A stretch of 64,000 nt of DNA from CAVSDF01 sp963726715. Its GTDB lineage: Bacteria > Bacteroidota > Rhodothermia > Rhodothermales > BA12. Positions 35,861 to 43,953 of the stretch are shown one piece after another. Position numbers and translations under genes: made by a program. How positions within the stretch are numbered: position 1 is the first letter of the stretch; every line of letters begins with the position of its first letter. The DNA lies in contig CAVSDF010000008.1 in assembly GCA_963726715.1 (NCBI GenBank), positions 248,001 through 312,000 of the forward strand, read 5' to 3'. Below the pieces are notes generated by a model. It saw only the letters and a list, made by a program, of their open reading frames with translations. It was not told the origin of the DNA and did not search any database.

Positions 35861-35976
35861 GGGCAATACGTGGCTCCGCGGCGCCGTTCGCGCTTCGCCT
35901 GTTTCCGACTCTTCCGACCGATTCACGCGGCACGTTCGCGGCTTTATCTGCCGCGCCTGCCGCGCTCCCACCCCTG

Positions 35977-36810
35977 ATGTCTTTCCGCACCGCCGCCGTC
36001 CGCCTGCGCGTCGTCGCCCTCGTCCTCCTCGCCCTTCCGCTCGTCGCCGGCTGCGCCTCGTCGCGCCGCGTGCGCCATTCGACGCCGCAGGAAGCCTATG
36101 AGAAGGGGATGCGCGCATTCGAGCGCCGCCGCTGGGACGAAGCCGTCGATTTCTTCAAGGGCACGCTCGACTACGGCCGCACGCCCGCCAACGAGTTCGC
36201 CGACGACGCGCAGCTCCAACTCGCGCGGACGTACTCCAAGCAAGGCGAGTACATCCTCGCCGCGGGCGAATTCTCGCGCTTCTCCGAACTCTACCGGAGC
36301 GACCCCCGCGCCGCCGACGCCGAGTACGAACGCGCCCTCGCCTACGCCGCCCTCTCGCCGACCTTCGAACTCGACCAGACGAACACCGAGCGCGCCGTCA
36401 CCTATTTCCAGCTCTTCGTCGAGCGCTACCCGGAGAGCCCGCGCACCCGCGAGGCCGAGGCGCAGATTCTCGATTTGCGCGGCAAGATGGCCCACAAGGC
36501 CGTCGCGTCCGGGCGACTCTACGAGCGCCGCGACCTGTTCGAGGCCGCCGCGATGAGCTACGAGCAGGCGTTCGCCAAGTACCCGGACTCCGAGTGGGCC
36601 GACGAGGCGCTCGTCGGGGCGGCGCGCGCCTACACGCGGTTCGCCGAGAAGAGCGTGCGCGAGCGGCAGGCCGAGCGGTACCAGAAGGCCCTCGACCTCG
36701 CCCGCAGCTTCGCCGAACTCTTCGCACAGAGCCCCCTGCGCGCCGAGATGGACGCGGTCGAAGCCGAAGCCCGCGCCGGTCAGGCCGCCGTCTCCACCGC
36801 GAGCCGCTGA
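35977..36810 (+). CDS. bamD: Outer membrane assembly lipoprotein BamD
   Basis: 277 aa. The signal peptide has a lipobox LPLVAGC. The rest is TPR-like: AYEKGMRAFERRRWDEAVDF, FKGTLDYGRTP, FADDAQLQLARTYSKQGEYI, LAAGEFSRFSELYRSDPRAA and YFQLFVERYPESPRTREAEA. This matches BamD, which holds the Bam complex that inserts outer-membrane beta-barrels. The last 70 residues are helical and include YERRDLFEAAAMSYEQAFAK. The ATG at 35977 is directly before the signal. It is uninterrupted. Confidence 0.9.
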   Translation: MSFRTAAVRLRVVALVLLALPLVAGCASSRRVRHSTPQEAYEKGMRAFERRRWDEAVDFFKGTLDYGRTPANEFADDAQLQLARTYSKQGEYILAAGEFSRFSELYRSDPRAADAEYERALAYAALSPTFELDQTNTERAVTYFQLFVERYPESPRTREAEAQILDLRGKMAHKAVASGRLYERRDLFEAAAMSYEQAFAKYPDSEWADEALVGAARAYTRFAEKSVRERQAERYQKALDLARSFAELFAQSPLRAEMDAVEAEARAGQAAVSTASR

Positions 36811-36903
36811 GCAGCCGTCCATAAGCGGACACCTGCGCCTCTCCTCCGTCGGCTCTCCCGCGAACCGAAGGTCCCCGTAGGGGCAACCGAAGGTCCGCGG
36901 AGC

Positions 36904-36975
36904 GGAACGCGGAAATCCAGAGGCGGCACGCGCAGCGCTCGTCACGCTGGGTCCCCGCGTTCGCAGGCATGACGA
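36904..36975. repeat. Family D element, second copy, overlapping a start codon
   Basis: It reads gaacgcggaaatccag, aggcggcacgcgcagcgctc, then ctgggtccccgcgttcgcag, ending gcatgacga. This aligns along its length with the reverse complement of 28954-29036. Its right end contains the ATG codons chosen for the Nudix gene. Confidence 0.65.
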
Positions 36976-37760
36976 TGTTTAGAGCCGTCCAGCCGAACCG
37001 CCCCGCCGTGCCTGACGCCGCCGCATCCGATGACGCCCCGCCGGGCGACGCGGTCTCGGGTGGATTCGGGACGGGTGAGGCTGGATCTGCGGATGCTGCG
37101 GAGGTCGCGTGGCGCTACGCCGCCGTCGCGGCTCGCCTGCGCGCGCGCCTCGGCCCCGGCGCCCCGCCGCTGCCCGGCCACGACGCGCACCTGACGATGG
37201 CGCCCTCGCACCGCCTCGACCGCGACCTGCTCTCGGTCGTCGGCAAGACCGCCCGCCGCGCCGCGACGCTCGTGCTCGTGTACCCCGATTCGGGCGGCGC
37301 CGCGACCGTCCTCCTCACCGTCCGCCCGCCGACGCTGCGCGAGCACGCCGGGCAGGTCGCCTTCCCCGGCGGCCGCATCGACGAGGGCGAGTCCGACACC
37401 GCCGCCGCCCTCCGTGAGGCGTGGGAGGAAGTGGCCCTCGATGCCTCATCGGTCGAGGTCATCGGCACGCTCACCCCGCTCTACGTCCCCCCGACGCGCT
37501 TCGCGGTCGTCCCCGTCGTGGCCCTCGCCGCCGCCGCGCCCGCCCTCGTCCCCTCGCCCGACGAGGTCGCGCACCTGCTGCCCGTCACCCTCGCCGACCT
37601 TTTCGCGCGGGCGAACCGGCTCGTCGGCACGTGGGAGACCGTCCACGGCCTCTCCGCCGTCCCCCACCACATCGCCCGCGACGCCACCGGCGCCCCGCAC
37701 CGCGTCTGGGGCGCGACGGCGATGATGCTCGCCGAACTCCGCGCCGTGGCCGCGCCGTAG
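36969..37760 (+). CDS. Nudix hydrolase, CoA pyrophosphatase-like
   Basis: 263 aa. The Nudix box is GGRIDEGES followed by REAWEEVAL, preceded by LTVRPPTLREHAGQVAFPGG, the UPF0035 signature found in NudL/CoA pyrophosphatases. PLYVPPTRFAVVPVVAL follows. Such enzymes hydrolyse CoA or related nucleotide diphosphates. The first 60 residues are unlike the family and low-complexity (DAAASDDAPPGD); the start codon lies in the family D repeat, and an ATG at 36975 is also in frame. The true start may be further in. Confidence 0.85.
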   Translation: MTMFRAVQPNRPAVPDAAASDDAPPGDAVSGGFGTGEAGSADAAEVAWRYAAVAARLRARLGPGAPPLPGHDAHLTMAPSHRLDRDLLSVVGKTARRAATLVLVYPDSGGAATVLLTVRPPTLREHAGQVAFPGGRIDEGESDTAAALREAWEEVALDASSVEVIGTLTPLYVPPTRFAVVPVVALAAAAPALVPSPDEVAHLLPVTLADLFARANRLVGTWETVHGLSAVPHHIARDATGAPHRVWGATAMMLAELRAVAAP

Positions 37761-38366
37761 CGACGCCAGCGCGGACTTGACGACGGAGGCGGGCGGCTCT
37801 ATGCTGCGCTCGTCCCCAGCCCCGGACTCCCGATGCGCCGCTTCCGCCTCCGTGCCGCCCGCGCACTGCTGCCGGCAGGCACCCCGGCGCCCACACGAAC
37901 CGTCCCGGATGCACCGACGGACGCCAGGGGCGCAGTGCCCAAGCCGCGCGCGGCAACCATCTCGCGTCCTCCTCGCGCTGTTGTCAATGCTTCGATCCGA
38001 GAATGCTGCCGTCCCGGCAGCCTGCCCGCTGCTGGACGCCCGAGCAGGTTGCCATCCGCGTTCGCCGTGCCACTCACGGGAGCGCTGAGACCACGCGGTC
38101 GTCGTCCTCACCGGACACCGGAATGGGCGCGGTCACGACCACCGCCGCCCATCGAACGCCGGTGTGGCACGGTCGCAACCGCCGCGCCGAACGCCGACCC
38201 CGCATCCCCCCGCATCGCCGCAAACGTGGCGCGATGCCCGTGACCGCCTCCGCGGCGCCGGCGCCCGGTGCGGCGCGGAGGCGGGGCACCGCCGCGCGAA
38301 ATCGGTGGGCAGCGGATGGAGCGCCGCGCGGACGTGCCGATCTTGGCGGCGCCCCCACCGGATTCG
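37761..38366. other. 606-base gap; possible broken gene, not supported
   Basis: A -35/-10-like pair (ttgacg near 37777, tatgct near 37800) precedes an ATG at 37833 whose frame opens MRRFRLRAARALLPAG, but it then has no protein-like pattern. The frames change character several times, as would fit a small secreted gene with many indels. I could not rebuild a family from it. Confidence 0.4.
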
Positions 38367-39995
38367 ATGCTCACGGTTCTTCTCACGCTCGCCACCCTCG
38401 TCGCGCTCTGGCGCATCGGGCGGCGTACGCGCTACTTCCTCCACGTCGCCCAGCTCGACGGCTACAAGGCCCACGAGTTCGCGGCGTGGATCGGAGCGCG
38501 GACGGGCACGCACGTGCTGCGCCGCTCGCACCTCGCAGGCCTCGCGCTCGTCGTCGTCGGATGGGCGGTCGCCTTCGGCGGATGGCCGCGCGTCGGGGCG
38601 GGCGTGGCGGCGGGGTTGTGGACGGTTGCGTTCGCGTCGTCGCGCCTGTACCGCAGCGACCGTCCGAAGAAACCGCTCGTGTGGACGGAGCGGATGCGGC
38701 GGCTCGGCGCGGCGGCGGGCGTGCTCGTGGCGCTTCCGCTCGTCGTGGCGGCGTGGGTCGGCTCCGGGCGCGGGGCGGCGGGCGCGCTCACGTGGTTGAC
38801 GGCCCTGCTCGTCGCCGACTTCTTCGCCCCGTACATCGTCTATCTCGCGCTCCGGCTCACGCAGCCCGTCGAAACGCGCATCCAGGAGGGCTTCAAGGAC
38901 CAGGCCCGCGCCCGCATCGCCGCGCGGCCCGACCTCACCGTCGTCGCCATCACGGGCAGCTACGGCAAGACCTCGACGAAGGCCGTCGTCGCCGAACTTC
39001 TCGGGCAGCGCCTGAACGTCCTCGCCACGCAAGGCTCGTACAACACGCCGAACGGCATCGCCCTCACCGTCAACAACCGCCTGCGCGACGCGCATCAGGT
39101 GCTCGTGTTGGAGATGGGGATGCGCTACGCGGGCGACATCCGCGAACTGTGCGAGATCGTGCGGCCCGACATCGCCATCGTGACGAGCGTCGGCGTGGCG
39201 CACCTCGAAACGATGGGCTCGATCGAGGCCATCGCCCGCGAGAAAGGCTCGCTGCTCCGCGAGATGACGCCTGGCGGCACGGCCATCCTCAACGGCGACG
39301 ATCCGCGCGTGACGACGATGACGGGGAAGGAATCCCGCGCCCTTCGCGTCAGCCTCGACCCGGAATCGGATGCCGATTTCGTGGCGATGGATGTCCGCTA
39401 CGACGCCTCCGGGATGACGATGACCGTCCGCGAGGCCGCGACGGGCGAGACGGCGACGCTGACCACGCGCCTTCTCGGCGCCCACAACGTGACCAACGTA
39501 CTCCTCGGCGTGGCCGTCGGGCGTTCGCTGGGGATTCGCCTGCGCGCCCTCGCCGCCGCCGCGACGCGGCTCGCGCCGGTCGCCCACCGCCTCGCCCTCC
39601 GCGTGGAGAACGGCATCACGATCCTCGACGACGCCTTCAATTCGAATCCCGTGGGCGCGCGAGGCGCGCTCGAGGTGCTCGGGCAGATGGCGGGGCAGGG
39701 CACGACCGGGCGGCGCGTCGTCGTGACGCCGGGGATGGTCGAACTCGGCGAGCGCCAGGAGGCCGAGAACCGCGCGTTCGGGCGCGAGATGGCCCGCCAC
39801 ATCGACCTCGCCATCCTCGTCGGGCCGCGCCAGACGGCCCCGATCCGCGCGGGCCTCGCCGACGCCGGTTTCCCCGACGACCGCGTCGTCGTCGTCAAAT
39901 CGCTCTTCGAGGCCCGCGACCACCTCGCCACGTGGCAGCGCGCGGGCGACGTGGTGCTCTACGAAAACGACCTGCCGGATCAGTACGCGGAGTAG
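38367..39995 (+). CDS. MurF-like Mur ligase with N-terminal membrane domain
   Basis: 542 aa. Residues about 1-170 hold several hydrophobic segments (MLTVLLTLATLVALW, LALVVVGWAVAFGG, LVALPLVVAAWV, LTWLTALLVADFF). The Mur ligase follows: P-loop VVAITGSYGKTSTKAVVAEL, NTPNGIALTVNNRL, VLEMGMRYAGDI, NGDDPRV, GAHNVTNVLLGVAVG, DDAFNSNPVGARGALEVLGQ and VVTPGMVELG. The DDxxNxNP block is typical of MurF, which adds D-Ala-D-Ala to the UDP-MurNAc tripeptide. The membrane extension places it at the inner membrane; such fused forms are known in other phyla. A different Mur-type ligase reaction cannot be ruled out. Uninterrupted. Confidence 0.85.
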   Translation: MLTVLLTLATLVALWRIGRRTRYFLHVAQLDGYKAHEFAAWIGARTGTHVLRRSHLAGLALVVVGWAVAFGGWPRVGAGVAAGLWTVAFASSRLYRSDRPKKPLVWTERMRRLGAAAGVLVALPLVVAAWVGSGRGAAGALTWLTALLVADFFAPYIVYLALRLTQPVETRIQEGFKDQARARIAARPDLTVVAITGSYGKTSTKAVVAELLGQRLNVLATQGSYNTPNGIALTVNNRLRDAHQVLVLEMGMRYAGDIRELCEIVRPDIAIVTSVGVAHLETMGSIEAIAREKGSLLREMTPGGTAILNGDDPRVTTMTGKESRALRVSLDPESDADFVAMDVRYDASGMTMTVREAATGETATLTTRLLGAHNVTNVLLGVAVGRSLGIRLRALAAAATRLAPVAHRLALRVENGITILDDAFNSNPVGARGALEVLGQMAGQGTTGRRVVVTPGMVELGERQEAENRAFGREMARHIDLAILVGPRQTAPIRAGLADAGFPDDRVVVVKSLFEARDHLATWQRAGDVVLYENDLPDQYAE

Positions 39996-40080
39996 GCCCC
40001 CACCCGGTTCTGCGCGCTGCACGCCCTCCGAAGCATCCTCCCCCACGCGTGGGGGAGGTGTCCCACAGGGACGGAGGGGG
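39996..40080 (+). repeat. Family C element directly after the MurF-like gene
   Basis: It starts with gcccccacccggttctgcgc after the stop, then cctccgaagcatcc and a 22-base perfect palindrome at 40037-40058 (arms cctcccccacg and cgtgggggagg), then gtgtcc and ggacggaggggg. It aligns with 17391-17480. It lies between converging genes. Confidence 0.65.
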
Positions 40081-40088
40081 CTCGCCCG

Positions 40089-41114
40089 TCACAGCAGCAC
40101 CCGCAGCCCCGCCGCGTGCACCAGCCCCGTCCCGTACGGATCGAGCGCCACGCCGTAGTCGACGCGCAGGCGCAGCGGCCCGGCGGCGCGCTCGAAAGCG
40201 GCCCCGGCGCCCGGACGCACCGCCGCCGCCAGCCCGTCGCGCAGCAGCCCGTCGGCGCCGACGCGCAGGCGCAGGGCATCGCCGACGCGGTGCTCGGCGC
40301 CGATGCGGAGGGTCGTGTGGGCGAACGTGTAGGCCGGGTCGCGGCGGTCGAGGCGCGGCAGGCCGTTCTCGATCACCACGCGCTCCTCGCGGGCGTTGCG
40401 GAACTCGATCTCCTCCTCGATCTCCACGAGCGCCACCGTCTGCCCCCGCTCGACGCTCGCGCCGAGACGCAGGCGCGTCGGGAAGCGCTCGGTCGTACGG
40501 GCGCCGCCCTCGCCGTAGAGGCCGCTGCTGTCGTACGTGTAGCCCGCGAGCGCGTCGTCGAGCACGAGCCCGACGGCCACTCCGGGCACCGGGCGCACCA
40601 GGACGCCGACGTCGAGGCCGACCGACAGCGCCGGGCGCACGCCCTCGGCAATCGTCGACCGGAAGACCTGCAAGCCGACGCCCGCGCTCACCTTCGGGGT
40701 CAGGCGCAGGCCGAAGGCGGTGAAGATGGCGAACTCGTCGGTGCGGAGCTCGCCGGTCGCGTAGCCGCTGCCGTCGCGCCCGTCGATGCCGGTGACGGCG
40801 GCGTGGACGACGCCGACCGAGACGCCCGCGCGGGGGGCCATCGGCGTGCCGAACTGCAGGCTCTGCACCTGCCGGTCCTGCGTGAGCGCGAACGCGGCGG
40901 CGTCGAGGTGCTGCCCCTCGATCTCGGGCGCGAGCGCCGGGTTGTGGAATCCTGACGCCAGGCCGCTCGCGTCGGCCGCGAGGGCGCCACCGAGGGCGAG
41001 GCTGCGCGGGCCGCTGCCGTAGCGCAGAAACGCCCCGGCCTGCGCGTGCGCGGCGGGCGCGGCGAATCCACACGCAAGAACGGCGAGAAGGGCAGGGCGC
41101 ATCGAACGAGACAT
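40089..41114 (-). CDS. PorV/PorQ-like outer membrane protein
   Basis: 341 aa. The signal peptide is MSRSMRPALLAVLACGFAAP to AHAQ. Next comes AFLRYGSGPRSLALGGALAA and SGLASGFHNPALAPEIEGQH, matching the PorV/PorQ start in which a conserved NPA follows the first strands. The remaining sequence is beta-barrel like (GVSVGVVHAAVTGID, VGLDVGVLVRPVPGVAVGLV, TTLRIGAEHRVGDALRLRVG). PorV proteins handle T9SS cargo at the outer membrane. An in-frame ATG at 41168 would overlap the upstream stop (ATGA), so the start may be 18 codons earlier. Third gene of a minus-strand operon with a T9SS cargo and a lipoprotein. Confidence 0.82.
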   Translation of the reverse strand: MSRSMRPALLAVLACGFAAPAAHAQAGAFLRYGSGPRSLALGGALAADASGLASGFHNPALAPEIEGQHLDAAAFALTQDRQVQSLQFGTPMAPRAGVSVGVVHAAVTGIDGRDGSGYATGELRTDEFAIFTAFGLRLTPKVSAGVGLQVFRSTIAEGVRPALSVGLDVGVLVRPVPGVAVGLVLDDALAGYTYDSSGLYGEGGARTTERFPTRLRLGASVERGQTVALVEIEEEIEFRNAREERVVIENGLPRLDRRDPAYTFAHTTLRIGAEHRVGDALRLRVGADGLLRDGLAAAVRPGAGAAFERAAGPLRLRVDYGVALDPYGTGLVHAAGLRVLL

Positions 41115-41164
41115 CGGCAGGAATGGCGATACAGATGGCGACCGCGACAGCATCGGAATCAGGC

Positions 41165-42749
41165 TCATTCGACGACGAGGATCTTGCCGCGGACGGTGGC
41201 GCCGTCGCGGTCGATGGCGTAGAAATAGGCGCCGTTGGGCGCGCGGACGCCGCCCTCGTCGAAGCCGTCCCACTGCACCTCGCGCTCGCCCGCGCCGTCG
41301 TCGCGGAGGGTGCGGACAAGGCGCATGCCGAAGTCGAAGATGCGCACGCGGGCCGCGCCGCCGTCGAAGCGGATGCGCGTCACGCCGTCGAGGGCGGGGG
41401 AAAAGGGGTTCGGATAGGCGTAGGCGCTGACGACGGGCTGCCGGTCGTCGGGGCGCTCGGGGCGCAGCGGCACGTCGGCGCGGAAGACGCGCCACGAGGC
41501 GCCGCCATCGGTCGAGCGCGCGAGGCCGCCTTCGGTGCCGGCCCAGAGCGCGCCGTCGGCGGTGGTCGCGGCGGCGAAGATGCGGGCGCCGAGCGGGACG
41601 CTGTCGCCCGGACGGGCGGCGTCGAAGAAGTCGCGCACGAGCGTCCACGTACGTCCCCCGTCGTCCGACGCGAACAGGCCGCGGGCCGCGGCGGCGTAGA
41701 CGGTCGCGCCGCGGAAAGCGAAGTCGAAGACCTGCTCGCCGAGGAGCGTCTGCTCGTACGTCAGCCCGCCGTCGCGCGTCACGGCAACGCCGGAGGTGGC
41801 GCCCGAGAACTCGGCCGTCACGCCTGCGGGCACGGTCGCAATCCACACCGGGTTGCGCGCGCCTGCGAGGGGCTGCTCGCGGAGGACCTGAATGGCGCTC
41901 GACGGCAGCGATCCCGCACCCGCGCGGGCGGTCAGGCGGCGCCACGAGAGGCCGCGGTCGTCGGAGCGGTTGAGGCCGAGGAGAGAGCCGGCCCAGATCG
42001 TTCCGGCCTCGTCGACGAGTACCGAATAGACGATGTGGTTGAACGAGCCGCGCGGCGTCCGCGTGCGCGGCCCGACGAAGAAGCCGTTGAGGGCATCCGG
42101 ACGCAGTTCGTCCTGCGAATCCGGCGGGAGCACGACGCGCTGCCACGAGGCGCCGCGGTTGATCGAGCGCCGCAGCCCGCCCTCGCCCGCAGCGGCGTAG
42201 ACGACGTTGGAGTCGGCGTCGAGCGAGAGCGCGAACGGGGCCGTGCCGTCGGGCGTGAGGAACGTGAAGGCGCTGAGGCGGCTGATCCCGTAGACGAGCG
42301 TCGAGTCGCCGACGCGGTCGGTGATGGGCGCGGTGAAGCGGAACGAGTCGCCGCCGTTCTCCGAGAACAGGAAGCCGCTTCCGGTGTCGATGCGGTCGCC
42401 GAAGTCGTTGGCGGTGACGTAGGCGAGGCCCGCGATGGCCGCGTTTCCGCGCGTCTCCATCGAATAGGCCCGCCAGCGCCCGAAGCGCAGCGAATCGAGG
42501 TCGACCTGCTGCCACGACGTGCCGCCGTCGCGGGTGCGACTGAGGAGGCCGGTCGCCCAGAGCGTCGGGCCCTTCGGCGTCGAGGAGCACGACGCTCGTG
42601 CGCGCCGGGCCGGGTGCCGGGCGCAGCGTCACGGTCTGCCCGACCGTCTGCGCCGACGCGGGGAGCACGGCGAAAACGAGCGCAGCGGCGGCGAGAAGTG
42701 GACGGAGGGCCTGTCGGATAACAGGCGGTCGCGTCTCAAGCGAGGGCAT
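41165..42749 (-). CDS. T9SS-sorted BNR/sialidase-like repeat protein (one frameshift)
   Basis: The signal peptide MPSLETRPPVIRQALRPLLA ends at PASAQ. A frame change near 42560 splits the N-terminal 60 residues from the rest. Asp-box units follow at intervals: SRTRDGGTSW (before the break), SINRGASWQRVV, SDDRGLSWRRL, TRDGGLTYEQTL, SDDGGRTWTLV and STDGGASWRVFR, the blades of a beta-propeller. The C-terminus has YAYPNPFSPALDG, VRIFDFGMRLVRTLRDDGAG and APNGAYFYAIDRDG, a type A T9SS/FlgD-like sorting domain. It is probably secreted to the surface by T9SS and is next to a PorV-like gene. Function of the propeller is unknown. Confidence 0.82.
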
Positions 42750-42775
42750 CACGGAACGGCGGATCACTGGGCTGA

Positions 42776-43573
42776 TCACTGGACGACGAGGGCGGTGGTG
42801 ACGGCGGCGCTCCGCACGCCCGCGCGGTCGGTGGCGACGAACGAAACGGGGTACGACCCGGCGACGGGGCGGTCGGCGAAGAGGATCGTGCCTGTGAAGC
42901 GACCGTCGCCCGCGACCGGGTCGCCGGAGGTGCGGCCGTCGTCGAAGAGGCGGAACGACTGGCCGGAGAACGTCGCATCGACGCGGTCGACGTCGGCGAG
43001 GCCATCGGGGTCGCTGGCGACGGCGGTGAGCACGAGCGGTCCGGTGCCCGGGTACGGGTTCGGCGCCGCCACGCCCGACGCGACGACGGGCGCGCGGTTG
43101 CGCGAGCGGAGCGTGATGCGCGCCTGCCCCTCGCCGAGAAGCCCGTCGCCGTCGATGGCGAAGAGGCGGACGGTGTAGGTGCCGAGGCCCGTGCGCGGAA
43201 GCGTGAGCGTGGTGTCGGCGGCGAAGCGGTCGCCGCCCGTCGCCCGCAGCGTCTGCGCGACGACCGGCACGGCGCCCCCGCCGACGGGGAAGACGGCGTA
43301 CGACACGCGCGCGAGCGCGCCCTCGGCGTCGCGCGCCGTCGCGGCGACCGAGAGGCGGACGCGGATCGTCGAAGCGGTCACGTCGGCCGCAGGCAGGTCT
43401 TCGACGACGACATCGCCGGGCGTCACCGAGACCGACGAGACGACGGGCAGGCGTCCGGTGGAGGTCGCGCGTCCGGGCGCATCGTCGCACCCGGTGAGGG
43501 CGGCGGTGGCGAGCGCGGCGGCGGCGAGGGGAACGAACAGTCCGGCGGCGAGCGGACGCAGGCGAGGGCGCAT
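42776..43573 (-). CDS. Lipoprotein with Ig-like/cadherin-like domains
   Basis: 265 aa. The signal peptide MRPRLRPLAAGLFVPLAAAA ends in a lipobox LATAALTGC. Two beta domains follow: one with VSVTPGDVVVEDLPAADVTA, IRVRLSVAATARDAEGALA, and one with NPYPGTGPLVLTAVASDPDG, LADVDRVDATFSGQSFRLFD, DGRFTGTILFADRPVAG. The second has the DPDG turn of cadherin-like surface domains. First gene of the operon with the BNR protein (26 bases apart) and PorV-like gene. It may be a surface anchor, but no catalytic motif is seen. A TATCTTGG box is about 120 bases upstream. Confidence 0.72.
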   Translation of the reverse strand: MRPRLRPLAAGLFVPLAAAALATAALTGCDDAPGRATSTGRLPVVSSVSVTPGDVVVEDLPAADVTASTIRVRLSVAATARDAEGALARVSYAVFPVGGGAVPVVAQTLRATGGDRFAADTTLTLPRTGLGTYTVRLFAIDGDGLLGEGQARITLRSRNRAPVVASGVAAPNPYPGTGPLVLTAVASDPDGLADVDRVDATFSGQSFRLFDDGRTSGDPVAGDGRFTGTILFADRPVAGSYPVSFVATDRAGVRSAAVTTALVVQ

Positions 43574-43693
43574 CGGGCGGCGTATCAGGGCGGAGAACGG
43601 CGGGGGCACGGCGCGCGCGCCCAGTCCGAGGATCGGGCGGTGGCTGTGCGGGCGGTAGCGTTCAGCCGATACGGTCGCGGGGGGATGGAGCGC

Positions 43694-43701
43694 CCAAGAT
43701 A
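43694..43701 (-). promoter_or_regulatory. Candidate -7 box TATCTTGG for the lipoprotein operon
   Basis: tatcttgg on the minus strand, about 120 bases upstream of the ATG at 43573. Confidence 0.4.
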
Positions 43702-43942
43702 GCGCGGCCGCGCCGGGCGGCAGCGCAGGGGCGGATTTGCGCCTGTGCAGCGGGCCGGCCCCCTCCTGCCGCTGCGGCCTGGACAGCCGCGGAGGGGGCC
43801 GGGTGGCGCGGGGACCGGGAAGTGGAGGGCGGAGGGGGCGCCCGGCCACTGCGCCCGGCGCTGCCCTCGCGTCCCTGCCCATCCCCAATACCCCACCTCC
43901 AAATCCCACCCCCCAACGCGAGACCGGCACGGCGCTTGCCGA

Positions 43943-43950
43943 TACATTGA
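43943..43950 (+). promoter_or_regulatory. Candidate -7 box TACATTGA, near-leaderless
   Basis: tacattga ends three bases before the ATG at 43954, so the transcript would start at or next to the start codon. Confidence 0.35.
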
Positions 43951-43953
43951 GGC

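Larger units (their letters stand above)
43574..43953. other. 380-base divergent gap with two promoter boxes and a hairpin
   Basis: It contains the -7 boxes for both flanking genes and a perfect 11-bp stem (cggccccctcc at 43756-43766, ggagggggccg at 43791-43801). The loop carries ctgcggcctggac, also seen in family C. No coding frame is supported. Confidence 0.55.

Noticed and set aside
37761..38366. A secreted protein gene starting at 37833
   Set aside because: Despite an arginine-rich start, the frame has no lipobox, no hydrophobic core and no recognisable domain; it stays unassigned.
40089..43490. A single 1133-codon minus-strand frame
   Set aside because: It joins three separate genes by chance; signal peptides and ATG starts inside mark the real PorV-like and T9SS genes.
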